Assembly: GCA_963667875.2 (NCBI GenBank)
Contig: CAXXGC010000001.1
Location: 558,001 to 622,000 of the forward strand
Length of the DNA: 64,000 bases
Origin: JAEXOD01 sp963667875
GTDB lineage: Bacteria; Bacteroidota; Ignavibacteria; Ignavibacteriales; Melioribacteraceae
Direction of reading: 5' to 3'
The notes under the pieces are model-generated. The model was not told where the DNA came from, did no database searches, and saw only the letters and a program-made list of their open reading frames with translations. The translations under genes were made by a program, and so were the position numbers. How positions within the stretch are numbered: position 1 is the first letter of the stretch; each line of letters begins with the position of its first letter. This document shows, one piece after another, positions 30,143-38,239 of this stretch.

Positions 30143-30157
30143 GTTTAGTAACTAAAC
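30143..30157. promoter_or_regulatory. Palindromic operator upstream of marR-like gene
   Basis: GTTTAGT-A-ACTAAAC is a perfect palindrome with 7-bp arms, 13 bases before the MarR start. A second site of the same form lies at 30637-30651. This suggests autorepression by the MarR protein. Confidence 0.7.
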
Positions 30158-30170
30158 TAAAAATACGCAA

Positions 30171-30617
30171 ATGAATACAGAAATAAAAGAAATATTAAAC
30201 CTTTCGGAAAAAGTTATTTTTGAAGTTATTGCCCGTGAAAAACGGCCAATTGAATTGCCAGGCGGTGAAAAAATATTCCGATTTGAAATTCATATTATTG
30301 ATTTAATTGGTAAAAATGAAGGAGTAACTGTAAACGAATTAGCAAAGTTGCTTAATGTAACAAAAGGGGCCGTTTCGCAAGTTATTACAAAATTAGATAA
30401 ACGCAACATAGTAAAAAAAATAAAAACGTTAAACAACCGTAAAAATGTTAACCTGTATTTAACAGAAAAAGGGAATACCATTTTTGAAGGACATAAACGT
30501 TTTCATGAGAACATAGATAATAAAATAGCAAAAAGTTTTGAAAAATATTCCAAAAGTGAAATTGAATTGATTAAAAGAATACTTATTAACTTACGTACAA
30601 CAATGCTGGAAATGTAA
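30171..30617 (+). CDS. MarR-family transcriptional regulator
   Basis: The 148-residue protein has a winged helix: NEGVTVNELAKLLNVTKGAVSQVITKLDKRNIVKKIKTLNNRKNVNLYLTE-like order with the recognition helix KGAVSQVITKLDK (about 64-76) and the wing NNRKNVNLYL. Helical ends provide dimerisation. MarR proteins usually repress their own and neighbouring genes and are released by small ligands or redox change; no Cys is present, so a Cys-based sensor is unlikely. Matching palindromes before this gene and before the next one point to control of both. Confidence 0.9.
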   Translation: MNTEIKEILNLSEKVIFEVIAREKRPIELPGGEKIFRFEIHIIDLIGKNEGVTVNELAKLLNVTKGAVSQVITKLDKRNIVKKIKTLNNRKNVNLYLTEKGNTIFEGHKRFHENIDNKIAKSFEKYSKSEIELIKRILINLRTTMLEM

Positions 30618-30636
30618 ATATATTTTTTATACAATG

Positions 30637-30651
30637 GTTTAGCAGCTAAAC
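30637..30651. promoter_or_regulatory. Second palindromic operator, before the DUF4405-like gene
   Basis: GTTTAGC-A-GCTAAAC is again a perfect palindrome with 7-bp arms. Compared with the first site, the innermost pair changes from T/A to C/G on both sides, so symmetry is kept. It lies between the MarR gene and the membrane protein gene. Confidence 0.7.
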
Positions 30652-30669
30652 AATAATATAAAGGTAAAT

Positions 30670-31203
30670 ATGAAACAAATGAACAAATTAAACCAAAATT
30701 TTACAATTGATATTCTATTAGCAGTAACCGGATTTTTATTGTCCTTAAGCGGTATTCTTCTTCAGGTTAAATATCATGCTGGCAGGCTGCCAAAAAATGT
30801 TGAGGCCTTGTTTTTTGACTATTATTCGTGGTCGTTATTTCATAAGGTGTTTTCGGTAATATTTTTTATGCTGGTAAGCTGCCACATATATTTGCACAAA
30901 GAATGGTATTTGCGCCATTTTATTACTAAGACGGCCAAACAAAGGAAATCACCTATACCGACTATATTGTTTTTTATTACAGCCTTAACCGGATTTATTC
31001 CATGGCTGTTGGGCTATTTTAACACCTCCCCAAATGGTTATGGATTATGGCGTGGTTTAATTGAAATTCATGATAAATTAGGTATAGTTTTAATTATTTT
31101 GATGTTAATACATCTAAAAAGCAAATTCAACTGGATTAAAGCTATGGTAATAAAAGTGTTGGGACTTAAAAAAGTAAACAGCCAAATTGTTGAAGAAAAA
31201 TAA
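30670..31203 (+). CDS. Four-helix membrane protein, DUF4405/cytochrome b-like
   Basis: The 177-residue protein has four predicted membrane helices (about 14-32, 56-74, 96-114, 139-157). Histidines lie in or near helices, in SLFHKVFSV and SCHIYLHKEW and later EIHDKLG and LIHLKSK, an arrangement that could bind two b-type hemes as in DUF4405 or cytochrome b561-like proteins. It would sit in the inner membrane. It follows the MarR gene with a palindromic operator between, so it is probably the regulated target. Heme binding is inferred from His placement. Confidence 0.7.
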   Translation: MKQMNKLNQNFTIDILLAVTGFLLSLSGILLQVKYHAGRLPKNVEALFFDYYSWSLFHKVFSVIFFMLVSCHIYLHKEWYLRHFITKTAKQRKSPIPTILFFITALTGFIPWLLGYFNTSPNGYGLWRGLIEIHDKLGIVLIILMLIHLKSKFNWIKAMVIKVLGLKKVNSQIVEEK

Positions 31204-31698
31204 TACATTTCTTAGACCAAATTAAACATCAATAATCATGTTTTTATGTTTTAATAAAATTTAGTACCCTGTAAACAAGATATTTTTGTTTTGCATTTGC
31301 TTTTAATAAATAATTACTTATTTTAAATTGAAACATTTATTTATTTGGGGAAATAATAAACTATTAGGCAATGAGGTAAAAGTGAAAAATCCACATTTTG
31401 TAACCAGCCTGGTTCCAAGCATGATTTTTTTGTTATATGTCATAAATCTTTGGATATTTATGTACATTCGGAAATTTATTATTGTAAAATTTACTTTGTT
31501 AGCACACTTAATTCAGTTTAAGCGTTTTTTGTAAGAGATTAGAGAATTAAAGAGAAATTTTAACAAGCATCTTAGATTAATGGTTAAAGTGATTTAATAA
31601 AAATGTGATTGCGATTATATAATAATGTCTACTTTGGTTATAAATTAACTTAAATGGTTGTTAATTATTAAATATTTAATAAAAGAGCGGTAAACACA
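31204..31698. other. Gene-free AT-rich gap
   Basis: This is a 495-bp AT-rich spacer. A 68-codon frame at 31328 begins with TTG, lacks a ribosome binding site and has no recognisable features, so I do not call it. No repeat or hairpin stands out. A purine-rich AAAGAGCGG just before 31699 may be the ribosome binding site of the next gene. Confidence 0.5.
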
Positions 31699-32586
31699 AT
31701 GCTAAGGTTATTATTTGTTTATTTATTTATTTACATAAATCTATTTGCCCAAATAGATACCTCGGATTATTATCCGCTGCATGTTGGTGATAAGTGGCAA
31801 TATTTTGAATATTTTACTCATTCATGTTATACAGTAGAGGTGACTGGTGATACAATTATGCCAAATGGGCAAAAGTATTATATTCTGCCATATTTTGATG
31901 TGAAGAAATATCAGCGTGTAGTAGAAAATAGATACGTTAGATTTTATACAGCATTACTTCCTGAAAAAGAGTTAATAATGTATGATCTTTATTCACCAAA
32001 AGGAACATTATTTTGGGCACCATTAAATCCTTTTCCAAATGGTTATAGTGCTATTGGTATTTTTGATGTTGGGGATGATTCGTACAATTTATTAGGCGAA
32101 AATTTAGAGTGGAGAGACATTAGGCAAGCCACTATTTATACAAATGTAACTCCTCCAGATACTATATGGGATCACACAGTAGATGCTTATTGGCCAAGAA
32201 TAACACAAGGAATAGGTGTTACAGCATTTTCTTATGGGATGGAAGAATTAATTGGTGCAGTTATAAATAAAGTTGGTTATGGTACTTTATCAGGGGTTAA
32301 AGAATCGACAAAAGACATTCCAAAAGATTTTGAATTATACCAAAATTATCCCAATCCGTTTAACCCATCAACATTTATAAGATATAGTCTTAAAGATGCT
32401 GATGATATAAAAATTAATATATATAATGTACTTGGCAAAGAAATTAAAACCCTTTACAAAGGATTTCAAACAGCAGGCGAACATACCATAACATTTATTG
32501 AGAATGATTTACCCTGTGGTATATATTTTGTAAATTTGGTGGTTGGGGAGAACAAAAAAACTATTAAAGCACTTTTACTAAAATAA
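31699..32586 (+). CDS. Secreted protein of unknown function with type IX sorting domain
   Basis: The 295-residue protein has a signal peptide (LFVYLFIYINLFAQ). The mature part begins YYPLHVGDKWQYFEY, a start often seen in Ignavibacteria secreted proteins. The middle is a beta-rich region without a family I recognise. Residues about 215-295 form the type IX sorting domain (YQNYPNPFNPSTFIRYSL, ending GIYFVNLVVGENKKTIKALLLK). It is followed about 100 bases later by the metalloprotease gene, which is also type IX secreted. Confidence 0.8.
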   Translation: MLRLLFVYLFIYINLFAQIDTSDYYPLHVGDKWQYFEYFTHSCYTVEVTGDTIMPNGQKYYILPYFDVKKYQRVVENRYVRFYTALLPEKELIMYDLYSPKGTLFWAPLNPFPNGYSAIGIFDVGDDSYNLLGENLEWRDIRQATIYTNVTPPDTIWDHTVDAYWPRITQGIGVTAFSYGMEELIGAVINKVGYGTLSGVKESTKDIPKDFELYQNYPNPFNPSTFIRYSLKDADDIKINIYNVLGKEIKTLYKGFQTAGEHTITFIENDLPCGIYFVNLVVGENKKTIKALLLK

Positions 32587-32699
32587 CAAATCAAGAAGAG
32601 GTAAAAATGCGGTATAAATAAATCATGCGCTAAATAATAAGAAAATGATTAACTGTAAACTTTAATTAAATTATCTATTTTTTAATGGTAAAGGTAAAT

Positions 32700-34991
32700 A
32701 TGAAAAAATTGCTAATATTTATTTTTGTTCTTTCACTTAATTCTTTATATGCCCAAGTCGAAATTGATTTAGGGACTGATGTAACAGTAAATAGTGTTGG
32801 TACAATTAACGAATTAATGAGGGGTGTGAATGGAATAATACAAGGAGGCAAAGATATAACAGCAAGTGGAATATTAAGAATTCCTATAGTGTTTGTAAGA
32901 TTCGCAGATGATAATGAAGTAACTAATTATTGGCCAATAGCGAATGAATTACCAGATTGGGCTGAGACATTTGTGGATTTTCAAATCCCTTCAAATGGCA
33001 TTTATGCAAATCTAAATCTTTCAAAATATTTTGATTTATCGTCAGGTGGGGATGGAAATGGAACACTAGGGCAGTTTAAGGTTATTGGTGATGTTTACTT
33101 TGTCGTTTTGCCTTATACTCGGCAATATTATTCAATTACTACGGCTCATTATGGAGATGCTTGGGTTTCACTTGATGCAATTGATATATTAGATACTCAG
33201 TTCGGTGTAGATTTTAGAATATATGACAATTGGGCTTTTAAGGTGGGAGGTGATTTTTATCATCACGTTTATGATCCGTATTCCCCTGGTCGAAATCAGG
33301 CTGCTGACGGAATTCTCGATTTTATGGTTATTTGTTGGAGGACGAGCAGTATCGGTTCAGGTCCAAAAACAGGCGGAATCGCATCTTTAGGTTTTGATGA
33401 CCCAATTATTAAGGATGGAATAACTATAGATGGTGTAAACGGTATTAGGGGTTTTAATGCAAAAGATTATGGTAGAGAAAAAACTACTTGGGTTGTTGCT
33501 CATGAATTCGGACATCATCTTTTTGGATGTCCATCTTCTGGAATGTTGCATTTTAACGGCGGGAATAATCGATATGGAAATATCCATCGCTTTGCGTTAA
33601 TGACCACGGGAGAAGGTCACCAATTTAGTGCTTATGAAAGGTATAGACTTGGGTGGTTAAATCCGATTACTATAACAAGCAATTCAAATAGTGTTGTAAT
33701 CAATGAAACACATAAAAGTTCTGCAAATAATGCTGTAATTATTCCCTTAACATATAATACAAATGGATACATGTCTGAATATTTTCTTTTGGAAAATTAT
33801 CACTCTATCAGTGCCTATCCTAATGCGAATCCTTTTTTAACTTATAGTTTATTCAATCATATCATTTCAAAAGGACTAATTGTTTATCATGTTTGTGATG
33901 AAGATTTCGACTGGCCAACTAACACTAAAATTGACATTGAATCAGCTGAAGGTTTATATAAATGGAATGTTGTTGAAGGAGCCGCTACTCTAAACTATAG
34001 ATATGATGATTTAATAGCCCCGGGGGATCCTGATCCGTTAAATGGATATGATGATAGGGAAAGTATTACTGCAAAAGCTGGCAGTACGAATATCAGTAAC
34101 TATTTGGCTTTAACTCCAGGTTCAACTACCGATTATTATGAACAACAATTCCGTCGTTATTCCTCCGATGATAAGTTGGGAGATCAAGAAGATTTATTTT
34201 CTCCGGAATATAATAAGGTTTTCACTATATGGAGTAATCCCAGCAGTATAAAAAATAATGGTAGTTCCGTATACAAAGGGTTTGAAATAACATCTTATAA
34301 TTCAACTACACATCAATATACTATAAATGTTGGCGTGGATTATAGTGGTGTTATTGGTTTGTCTCCATCAAAACCTCAGAAAGTACAAGTTGTTCAAAGT
34401 GGATATAGTGCCTATATTACTTGGAATCTTAATAGTGAGCCAGATATGATGAACTCGGGTGGCAAAGGGACTCCAAGTAAATATAAAATATATAGAGCGA
34501 CAACGACAGGCGGCGAACCAACAACATGGACAAATATTGCAACGGTTAATTATCCAACATCGAGCTGGACAGACGTGAATATGTATATTACCGGAAGTGG
34601 TGATAGAAAAGTTTTTTATAGTGTTACCGCAGTCGACAATACAAATAAGGAATCTGTAAAATCCGACTATGATTGGCTTCCTTACGATAACGAATTACAA
34701 AAAAGACAATATAATAATGAAAGTATAAAGGAATATAAGTTATACAACAATTATCCTAACCCATTTAATCCAACTACAAATATAAGCTTCCAATTACCTA
34801 AAGGTGATTTTGTATCTTTAAAAATATATAACCTATTAGGTGAAACTGTAGCAGAGATTGTAAACCAATACATGGAAGCAGGTCTGCATACTATCCCGTT
34901 TAATGCGGAAAATCTACCAAGCGGATTATATATTTACAAAATGGAATGCAGCGAATATATGGAAGTGAAAAAAATGATGCTTATGAAATAG
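32700..34991 (+). CDS. Secreted M6-like zinc metalloprotease with type IX sorting domain
   Basis: The start is taken at the ATG at 32700 (763 residues) because AAAGG lies just upstream and a signal peptide, KKLLIFIFVLSLNSLYAQ, follows directly. The protease domain has the zinc site VVAHEFGHHLFG (H268-E269, H272) and a later Met-containing GEGHQFSAYERYRLGWL region typical of M6 (immune inhibitor A-like) peptidases. A fibronectin-type domain (about 550-660, VQVVQSGYSAYITWNL) follows. It ends with the type IX domain LYNNYPNPFNPTTNISFQL and KKMMLMK. It is probably a surface or secreted protease. Confidence 0.88.
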   Translation: MKKLLIFIFVLSLNSLYAQVEIDLGTDVTVNSVGTINELMRGVNGIIQGGKDITASGILRIPIVFVRFADDNEVTNYWPIANELPDWAETFVDFQIPSNGIYANLNLSKYFDLSSGGDGNGTLGQFKVIGDVYFVVLPYTRQYYSITTAHYGDAWVSLDAIDILDTQFGVDFRIYDNWAFKVGGDFYHHVYDPYSPGRNQAADGILDFMVICWRTSSIGSGPKTGGIASLGFDDPIIKDGITIDGVNGIRGFNAKDYGREKTTWVVAHEFGHHLFGCPSSGMLHFNGGNNRYGNIHRFALMTTGEGHQFSAYERYRLGWLNPITITSNSNSVVINETHKSSANNAVIIPLTYNTNGYMSEYFLLENYHSISAYPNANPFLTYSLFNHIISKGLIVYHVCDEDFDWPTNTKIDIESAEGLYKWNVVEGAATLNYRYDDLIAPGDPDPLNGYDDRESITAKAGSTNISNYLALTPGSTTDYYEQQFRRYSSDDKLGDQEDLFSPEYNKVFTIWSNPSSIKNNGSSVYKGFEITSYNSTTHQYTINVGVDYSGVIGLSPSKPQKVQVVQSGYSAYITWNLNSEPDMMNSGGKGTPSKYKIYRATTTGGEPTTWTNIATVNYPTSSWTDVNMYITGSGDRKVFYSVTAVDNTNKESVKSDYDWLPYDNELQKRQYNNESIKEYKLYNNYPNPFNPTTNISFQLPKGDFVSLKIYNLLGETVAEIVNQYMEAGLHTIPFNAENLPSGLYIYKMECSEYMEVKKMMLMK

Positions 34992-35085
34992 TTTTAAGTG
35001 TTAAAGGTTAAAGTTTTAGTTAAAGAAATGATTTAATTTTTAGTTTTTAATTTTGAATTCTCGATTTTTAATTAAAAGACATTAG

Positions 35086-35122
35086 AAACCGCAGATAAGT
35101 AAAGTTGTTTGCGGTTTTTTTT
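35086..35122 (+). terminator. Intrinsic terminator after the metalloprotease
   Basis: The stem AAACCGCA (35086-35093) pairs with TGCGGTTT (35110-35117), with a 16-base loop and an unbroken T run afterwards. It lies about 95 bases after the stop codon. Confidence 0.75.
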
Positions 35123-35955
35123 GTTAAAATTACATGTCGGGGAATCATGTCGCCGCTTTCAGGGCTTTTTAATTGTTTTTTTGTTTCGTTGCTACAATCG
35201 TTACGTCCCGTCGGGACTAAAACCATAAGCCAATGTACAAAATTATTCAGGTTCTCAGAACTTCAACAGAGTAGAAGAATGTTTATAACCACAAAACACT
35301 CTCACACAAAACCCGCCTACAGAGTAGGCGAATATTCTTTTGGTAAAATAAAAGATAAGGTAATCCTATCACCCGGTTTACGGATTAGACAAACTTTTGA
35401 ACGCTGATGATACTGATTTGGCAGATAACCGCTGATTAAAAGAATTGAAATTGGCTTGGGTTGTATCCGGCCATAAGTCCTTAAATATTATTAATTAAAA
35501 GAATAGGTTACTATTCCATAGTTGTTAGCGCGTGTTGGTGTGTTGCAGGTTACAAATAGGCCTCTTTTCCAAAGTGGGTTAGATAAGATGATATTTTTAG
35601 ATAATTGGGTTGCACAATGCCTTCCAATCATATCATGCTAATCATAAAAATCACAAAAATAATAGTTCACACGATTATCAAAATCATGTTATTCATCATG
35701 GTTCAGACAATCTTTTAATTCATCATTAACTATTCATAATTCACAATTGCTTTTTAATCATGGTTCAAGACAATTGTTAATCTGTGTAAATCTGCCTGAT
35801 CTGCGGTAATCAGTGTTCTATGATTTATTTTTAATGTTATCAAATTTAATATTCCCTTCCTCATAATCATTTTAATCATAAAAATCATAGTTCAGACGAT
35901 TTAATTTTTAATTAAAACACAAAACCGAAGATAAATAAAATTTTTCTTGCTTTTT
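35123..35955. repeat. Repeat-rich gap with short perfect hairpins
   Basis: There is no credible gene here. Visible hairpins are GTCCCG-T-CGGGAC (35206) and CGCCTAC-AGA-GTAGGCG (35321). From 35580 to 35890 the sequence repeats variations of AATCATAAAAATCA, CATGGTTCAGACAAT and ATTCATAATTCACAATT, as well as a CTGATCTGCGGTAATCAG segment. The 100-codon frame at 35105-35407 lies on this hairpin repeat and is rejected. Confidence 0.7.
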
Positions 35956-35975
35956 AATATACCGGTCGGTATATT
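35956..35975. promoter_or_regulatory. TetR operator, perfect 20-bp palindrome
   Basis: AATATACCGGTCGGTATATT is a perfect inverted repeat (9-bp arms, GT centre) ending 23 bases before the TetR start. A related site, ATACCTAACGGTAT, lies at 36594-36607 before the amylase gene. Confidence 0.8.
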
Positions 35976-35998
35976 CGTGTTATAAAAATTACAAGAAT

Positions 35999-36571
35999 AT
36001 GCAGAACAACAAAAAAAATATAATGGATGTTGCTTTAAATTTATTTTCACTTCAGGGATATGAATCCGTTGGAGTGCAAAAAATTGTAGATGAAGCAAAA
36101 GTAACCAAACCAACATTATATTATTATTTTGGCAATAAAAAAGGATTATTGGAAGCAATTTTGCTGGAAAATTTTACCAAATTAATTGATCAGCTAAAAA
36201 GCAGTATTAATACGCAAAACAAACTTAAAGAAAATTTGCATTTGCTTACCTCTAATTATTTTGAGTTTGCAAAACAAAACAGTGTATTTTACCGTTTGCA
36301 ATTAACTTTGTTTTTTTCGCCTCCCGAAAGCGAAACACACGCGGCAGTATTAAAACATAATAATGCTGTATTCGAATTAGTTGTGAATATTTTTAATTTG
36401 CATGATGATAATAAAAGTGAAAAGAAAAACAACCGTTTTGCGTTTACGTTTTTAGGAATGATTAATAATTACATTTCGTTGTATCTGGGTAATTTATTAA
36501 AACTGGAAGCTGATTCCGCCGATAAGTTAGTTAATCAATTTTTGTATGGAATAAAAGGAAATAAAAAGTAA
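35999..36571 (+). CDS. TetR-family transcriptional regulator
   Basis: The 190-residue protein has an N-terminal helix-turn-helix: IMDVALNLFSLQGYESVGVQKIVDEA and then VTKPTLYYYFGNKKGLLEAIL, the classic TetR recognition helix followed by YYYFGNK. The C-terminal ligand domain is all-helical with no family I can name. It should bind the 20-bp palindrome just upstream and thereby repress itself, and probably the downstream amylase, which carries a second similar site. Confidence 0.92.
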   Translation: MQNNKKNIMDVALNLFSLQGYESVGVQKIVDEAKVTKPTLYYYFGNKKGLLEAILLENFTKLIDQLKSSINTQNKLKENLHLLTSNYFEFAKQNSVFYRLQLTLFFSPPESETHAAVLKHNNAVFELVVNIFNLHDDNKSEKKNNRFAFTFLGMINNYISLYLGNLLKLEADSADKLVNQFLYGIKGNKK

Positions 36572-36593
36572 TATATTTTTTTGTGTTAATTGT

Positions 36594-36607
36594 ATACCTA
36601 ACGGTAT
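36594..36607. promoter_or_regulatory. Second TetR-like operator before the amylase gene
   Basis: ATACCTAACGGTAT shares 11 of 14 bases with the core of the operator at 35956 (ATACCGGTCGGTAT) and keeps the ATACC and GGTAT half-sites. It lies 17 bases before the chosen amylase start and would block transcription there. Confidence 0.6.
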
Positions 36608-36623
36608 GTATAGGAGAATTCAA

Positions 36624-37985
36624 ATGAAACATTGGTGTAACAATTCAATATTTTATCATATCTATCCATTAGGATATTGCGGGAGCTTATTTAAAAACAA
36701 TTTTTGTAACCAACCGGAAAATCGGCTGCAGTTAATTAGAAATGAAATAAACCACTTAAAAGAAATAAATATTAACGCTGTTTATCTTGGTCCTGTTTTT
36801 GAATCAACTTTTCATGGATACGATACAGTTGATTATTATAATGTAGATAGAAGACTTGGCAATAATGACGATTTAAAATATCTTGTTGAAGATTTACATA
36901 AAAATGACATTAAGGTGATATTCGATTGTGTATTTAATCATGTTGGCAGAGACTTTTGGGCATTTAAAGATGTTTTACATAACAGAGAAAACTCGCCTTA
37001 TTGCAGCTGGTTTTCCGGTTTGAATTTTTATTCAAATAATGGATACAATGATAATTTAAGTTATGACGGATGGCACAATTATTACGATCTGGTAAAATTA
37101 AACTTAAATAATTATTACGTTAAAGAACATTTGTTTAATGCGGTTAAAATGTGGATTGAAAAATTTAACATAGACGGTTTACGGATTGACGCTGCTGATT
37201 GTATGGATTTGAATTTTTTAAGTGATTTATCCAAGATGACAAAAGAAATTAAAAACGATTTTTGGATTGTTGGTGAGGTAGTACACGGTGATTACAGAAA
37301 ATATGTTTTTGACGGCGGATTGGATTCCGTTACAAATTACGAAGGTTATAAAGGGTTGTTTTCATCACATAACGATAACAACTTTTTTGAGATTGCATAT
37401 TCATTAAACAGGCAATTTGCATGGAACGGTATTTATACAAACATTCCACTTTACAATTTTGCCGACAACCATGATGTAAACAGAATAAAAAGTACAGCAG
37501 TTAGAGAAGAGTATTTGTATACTATTTATGGACTATTATTCACAATGCCCGGCGTGCCGTCATTATATTACGGAAGTGAATGGGGAATTGAAGGAAAAAA
37601 AGAAAATGGGAGCGATAACAATTTACGTCCAAGTTACAATCATATTAAAAACAACTATAAAATAAACATATCCGTTTATGAGGCCATTAAAAAGTTAAGT
37701 GCCATAAGGTTAAACAGTAAAGCATTAAAATACGGAAAATACGAACAGGTTTATTTAAGTCATAATCAATTAGCTTTTATACGCCAACAGGAAGACGAAT
37801 TAATGCTGGTAATAGTAAACTCGGAATTTACACCGGTTAAACTAAATATAAATTACGATTTCGGTAAATCACTAAAATTTGTTGATATACTTAATAACAA
37901 TGAAGAAATTTATACATCAGGTAAAGGAATTATTGTGGATAATGTGTATCCAAATTGGCTAAGAATATTAAAAGCAGAAAAATAA
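36624..37985 (+). CDS. Cytoplasmic GH13 alpha-amylase family enzyme
   Basis: The start is set at the ATG at 36624 (453 residues): AGGAG lies upstream, while an earlier in-frame ATG at 36606 overlaps the operator. GH13 regions are complete: VIFDCVFNH (D101, H106), GLRIDAADC (nucleophile D189), IVGEVVHG (acid E218) and FADNHDVNRI (D284). YLGPVFESTFHGYDTVDYYNVD is typical of the cyclomaltodextrinase or maltogenic side of the family. It has no signal peptide, so it acts on imported or stored alpha-glucans. Specificity cannot be told from sequence alone. It appears to be controlled by the TetR gene before it. Confidence 0.9.
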   Translation: MKHWCNNSIFYHIYPLGYCGSLFKNNFCNQPENRLQLIRNEINHLKEININAVYLGPVFESTFHGYDTVDYYNVDRRLGNNDDLKYLVEDLHKNDIKVIFDCVFNHVGRDFWAFKDVLHNRENSPYCSWFSGLNFYSNNGYNDNLSYDGWHNYYDLVKLNLNNYYVKEHLFNAVKMWIEKFNIDGLRIDAADCMDLNFLSDLSKMTKEIKNDFWIVGEVVHGDYRKYVFDGGLDSVTNYEGYKGLFSSHNDNNFFEIAYSLNRQFAWNGIYTNIPLYNFADNHDVNRIKSTAVREEYLYTIYGLLFTMPGVPSLYYGSEWGIEGKKENGSDNNLRPSYNHIKNNYKINISVYEAIKKLSAIRLNSKALKYGKYEQVYLSHNQLAFIRQQEDELMLVIVNSEFTPVKLNINYDFGKSLKFVDILNNNEEIYTSGKGIIVDNVYPNWLRILKAEK

Positions 37986-38028
37986 TTGCATAATTATGCA
38001 CAAAAATTAGATATGACTAAAATATATA

Positions 38029-38058
38029 TTGACAATATGCCTTAGGAATTGTATTTTG
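38029..38058 (+). promoter_or_regulatory. trp operon promoter
   Basis: TTGACA at 38029-38034 is followed 17 bases later by TATTTT (38052-38057). Read as a Bacteroidota promoter, it is TTG then TATTTTG, close to TAnnTTTG. Either way transcription would start at or only a few bases before the trpL ATG at 38064, so the leader peptide may be translated from a nearly leaderless mRNA. Confidence 0.6.
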
Positions 38059-38063
38059 CACCC

Positions 38064-38150
38064 ATGAAAAAAATCACTTACACATATTACCCAACAAAAA
38101 ACAACCAAAATATTTGGTGGTGGTTTATTAATTGTAGTATGACTCAGTGA
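38064..38150 (+). CDS. trpL: trp leader peptide with three consecutive Trp codons
   Basis: A 28-codon frame begins MKKITYTYYP and contains IWWWF (codons 17-21: ATT TGG TGG TGG TTT), ending in TGA at 38148. It is directly upstream of an intrinsic terminator and of trpE. This is the layout of ribosome-mediated attenuation: when charged tRNA-Trp is scarce, the ribosome stalls on the three Trp codons and the terminator does not form. It is too short for routine gene calling. Confidence 0.9.
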   Translation: MKKITYTYYPTKNNQNIWWWFINCSMTQ

Positions 38151-38173
38151 TTTTGAGATAATATTTTTATATT

Positions 38174-38212
38174 AAAAAGCCTTTCTCAGTTTACTGGGAA
38201 AGGCTTTTTTAG
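38174..38212 (+). terminator. trp attenuator terminator hairpin
   Basis: AAAAGCCTTTC pairs with GAAAGGCTTTT, with an inner CAG-TTTA-CTG stem and a T run. It lies between the leader peptide stop and the trpE start. A competing antiterminator is expected to involve the region around CTCAG at 38144-38148, which recurs in the 5' arm of the terminator, but I could not resolve it by eye. Confidence 0.88.
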
Positions 38213-38239
38213 TTTTAAAACGAAAAATTAGGATTTTTT

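Noticed and set aside
31328..31534. 68-codon frame with a hydrophobic stretch
   Set aside because: TTG start, no ribosome binding site, no family features.
35105..35407. 100-codon frame after the metalloprotease
   Set aside because: It begins inside the terminator and reads across a hairpin repeat.
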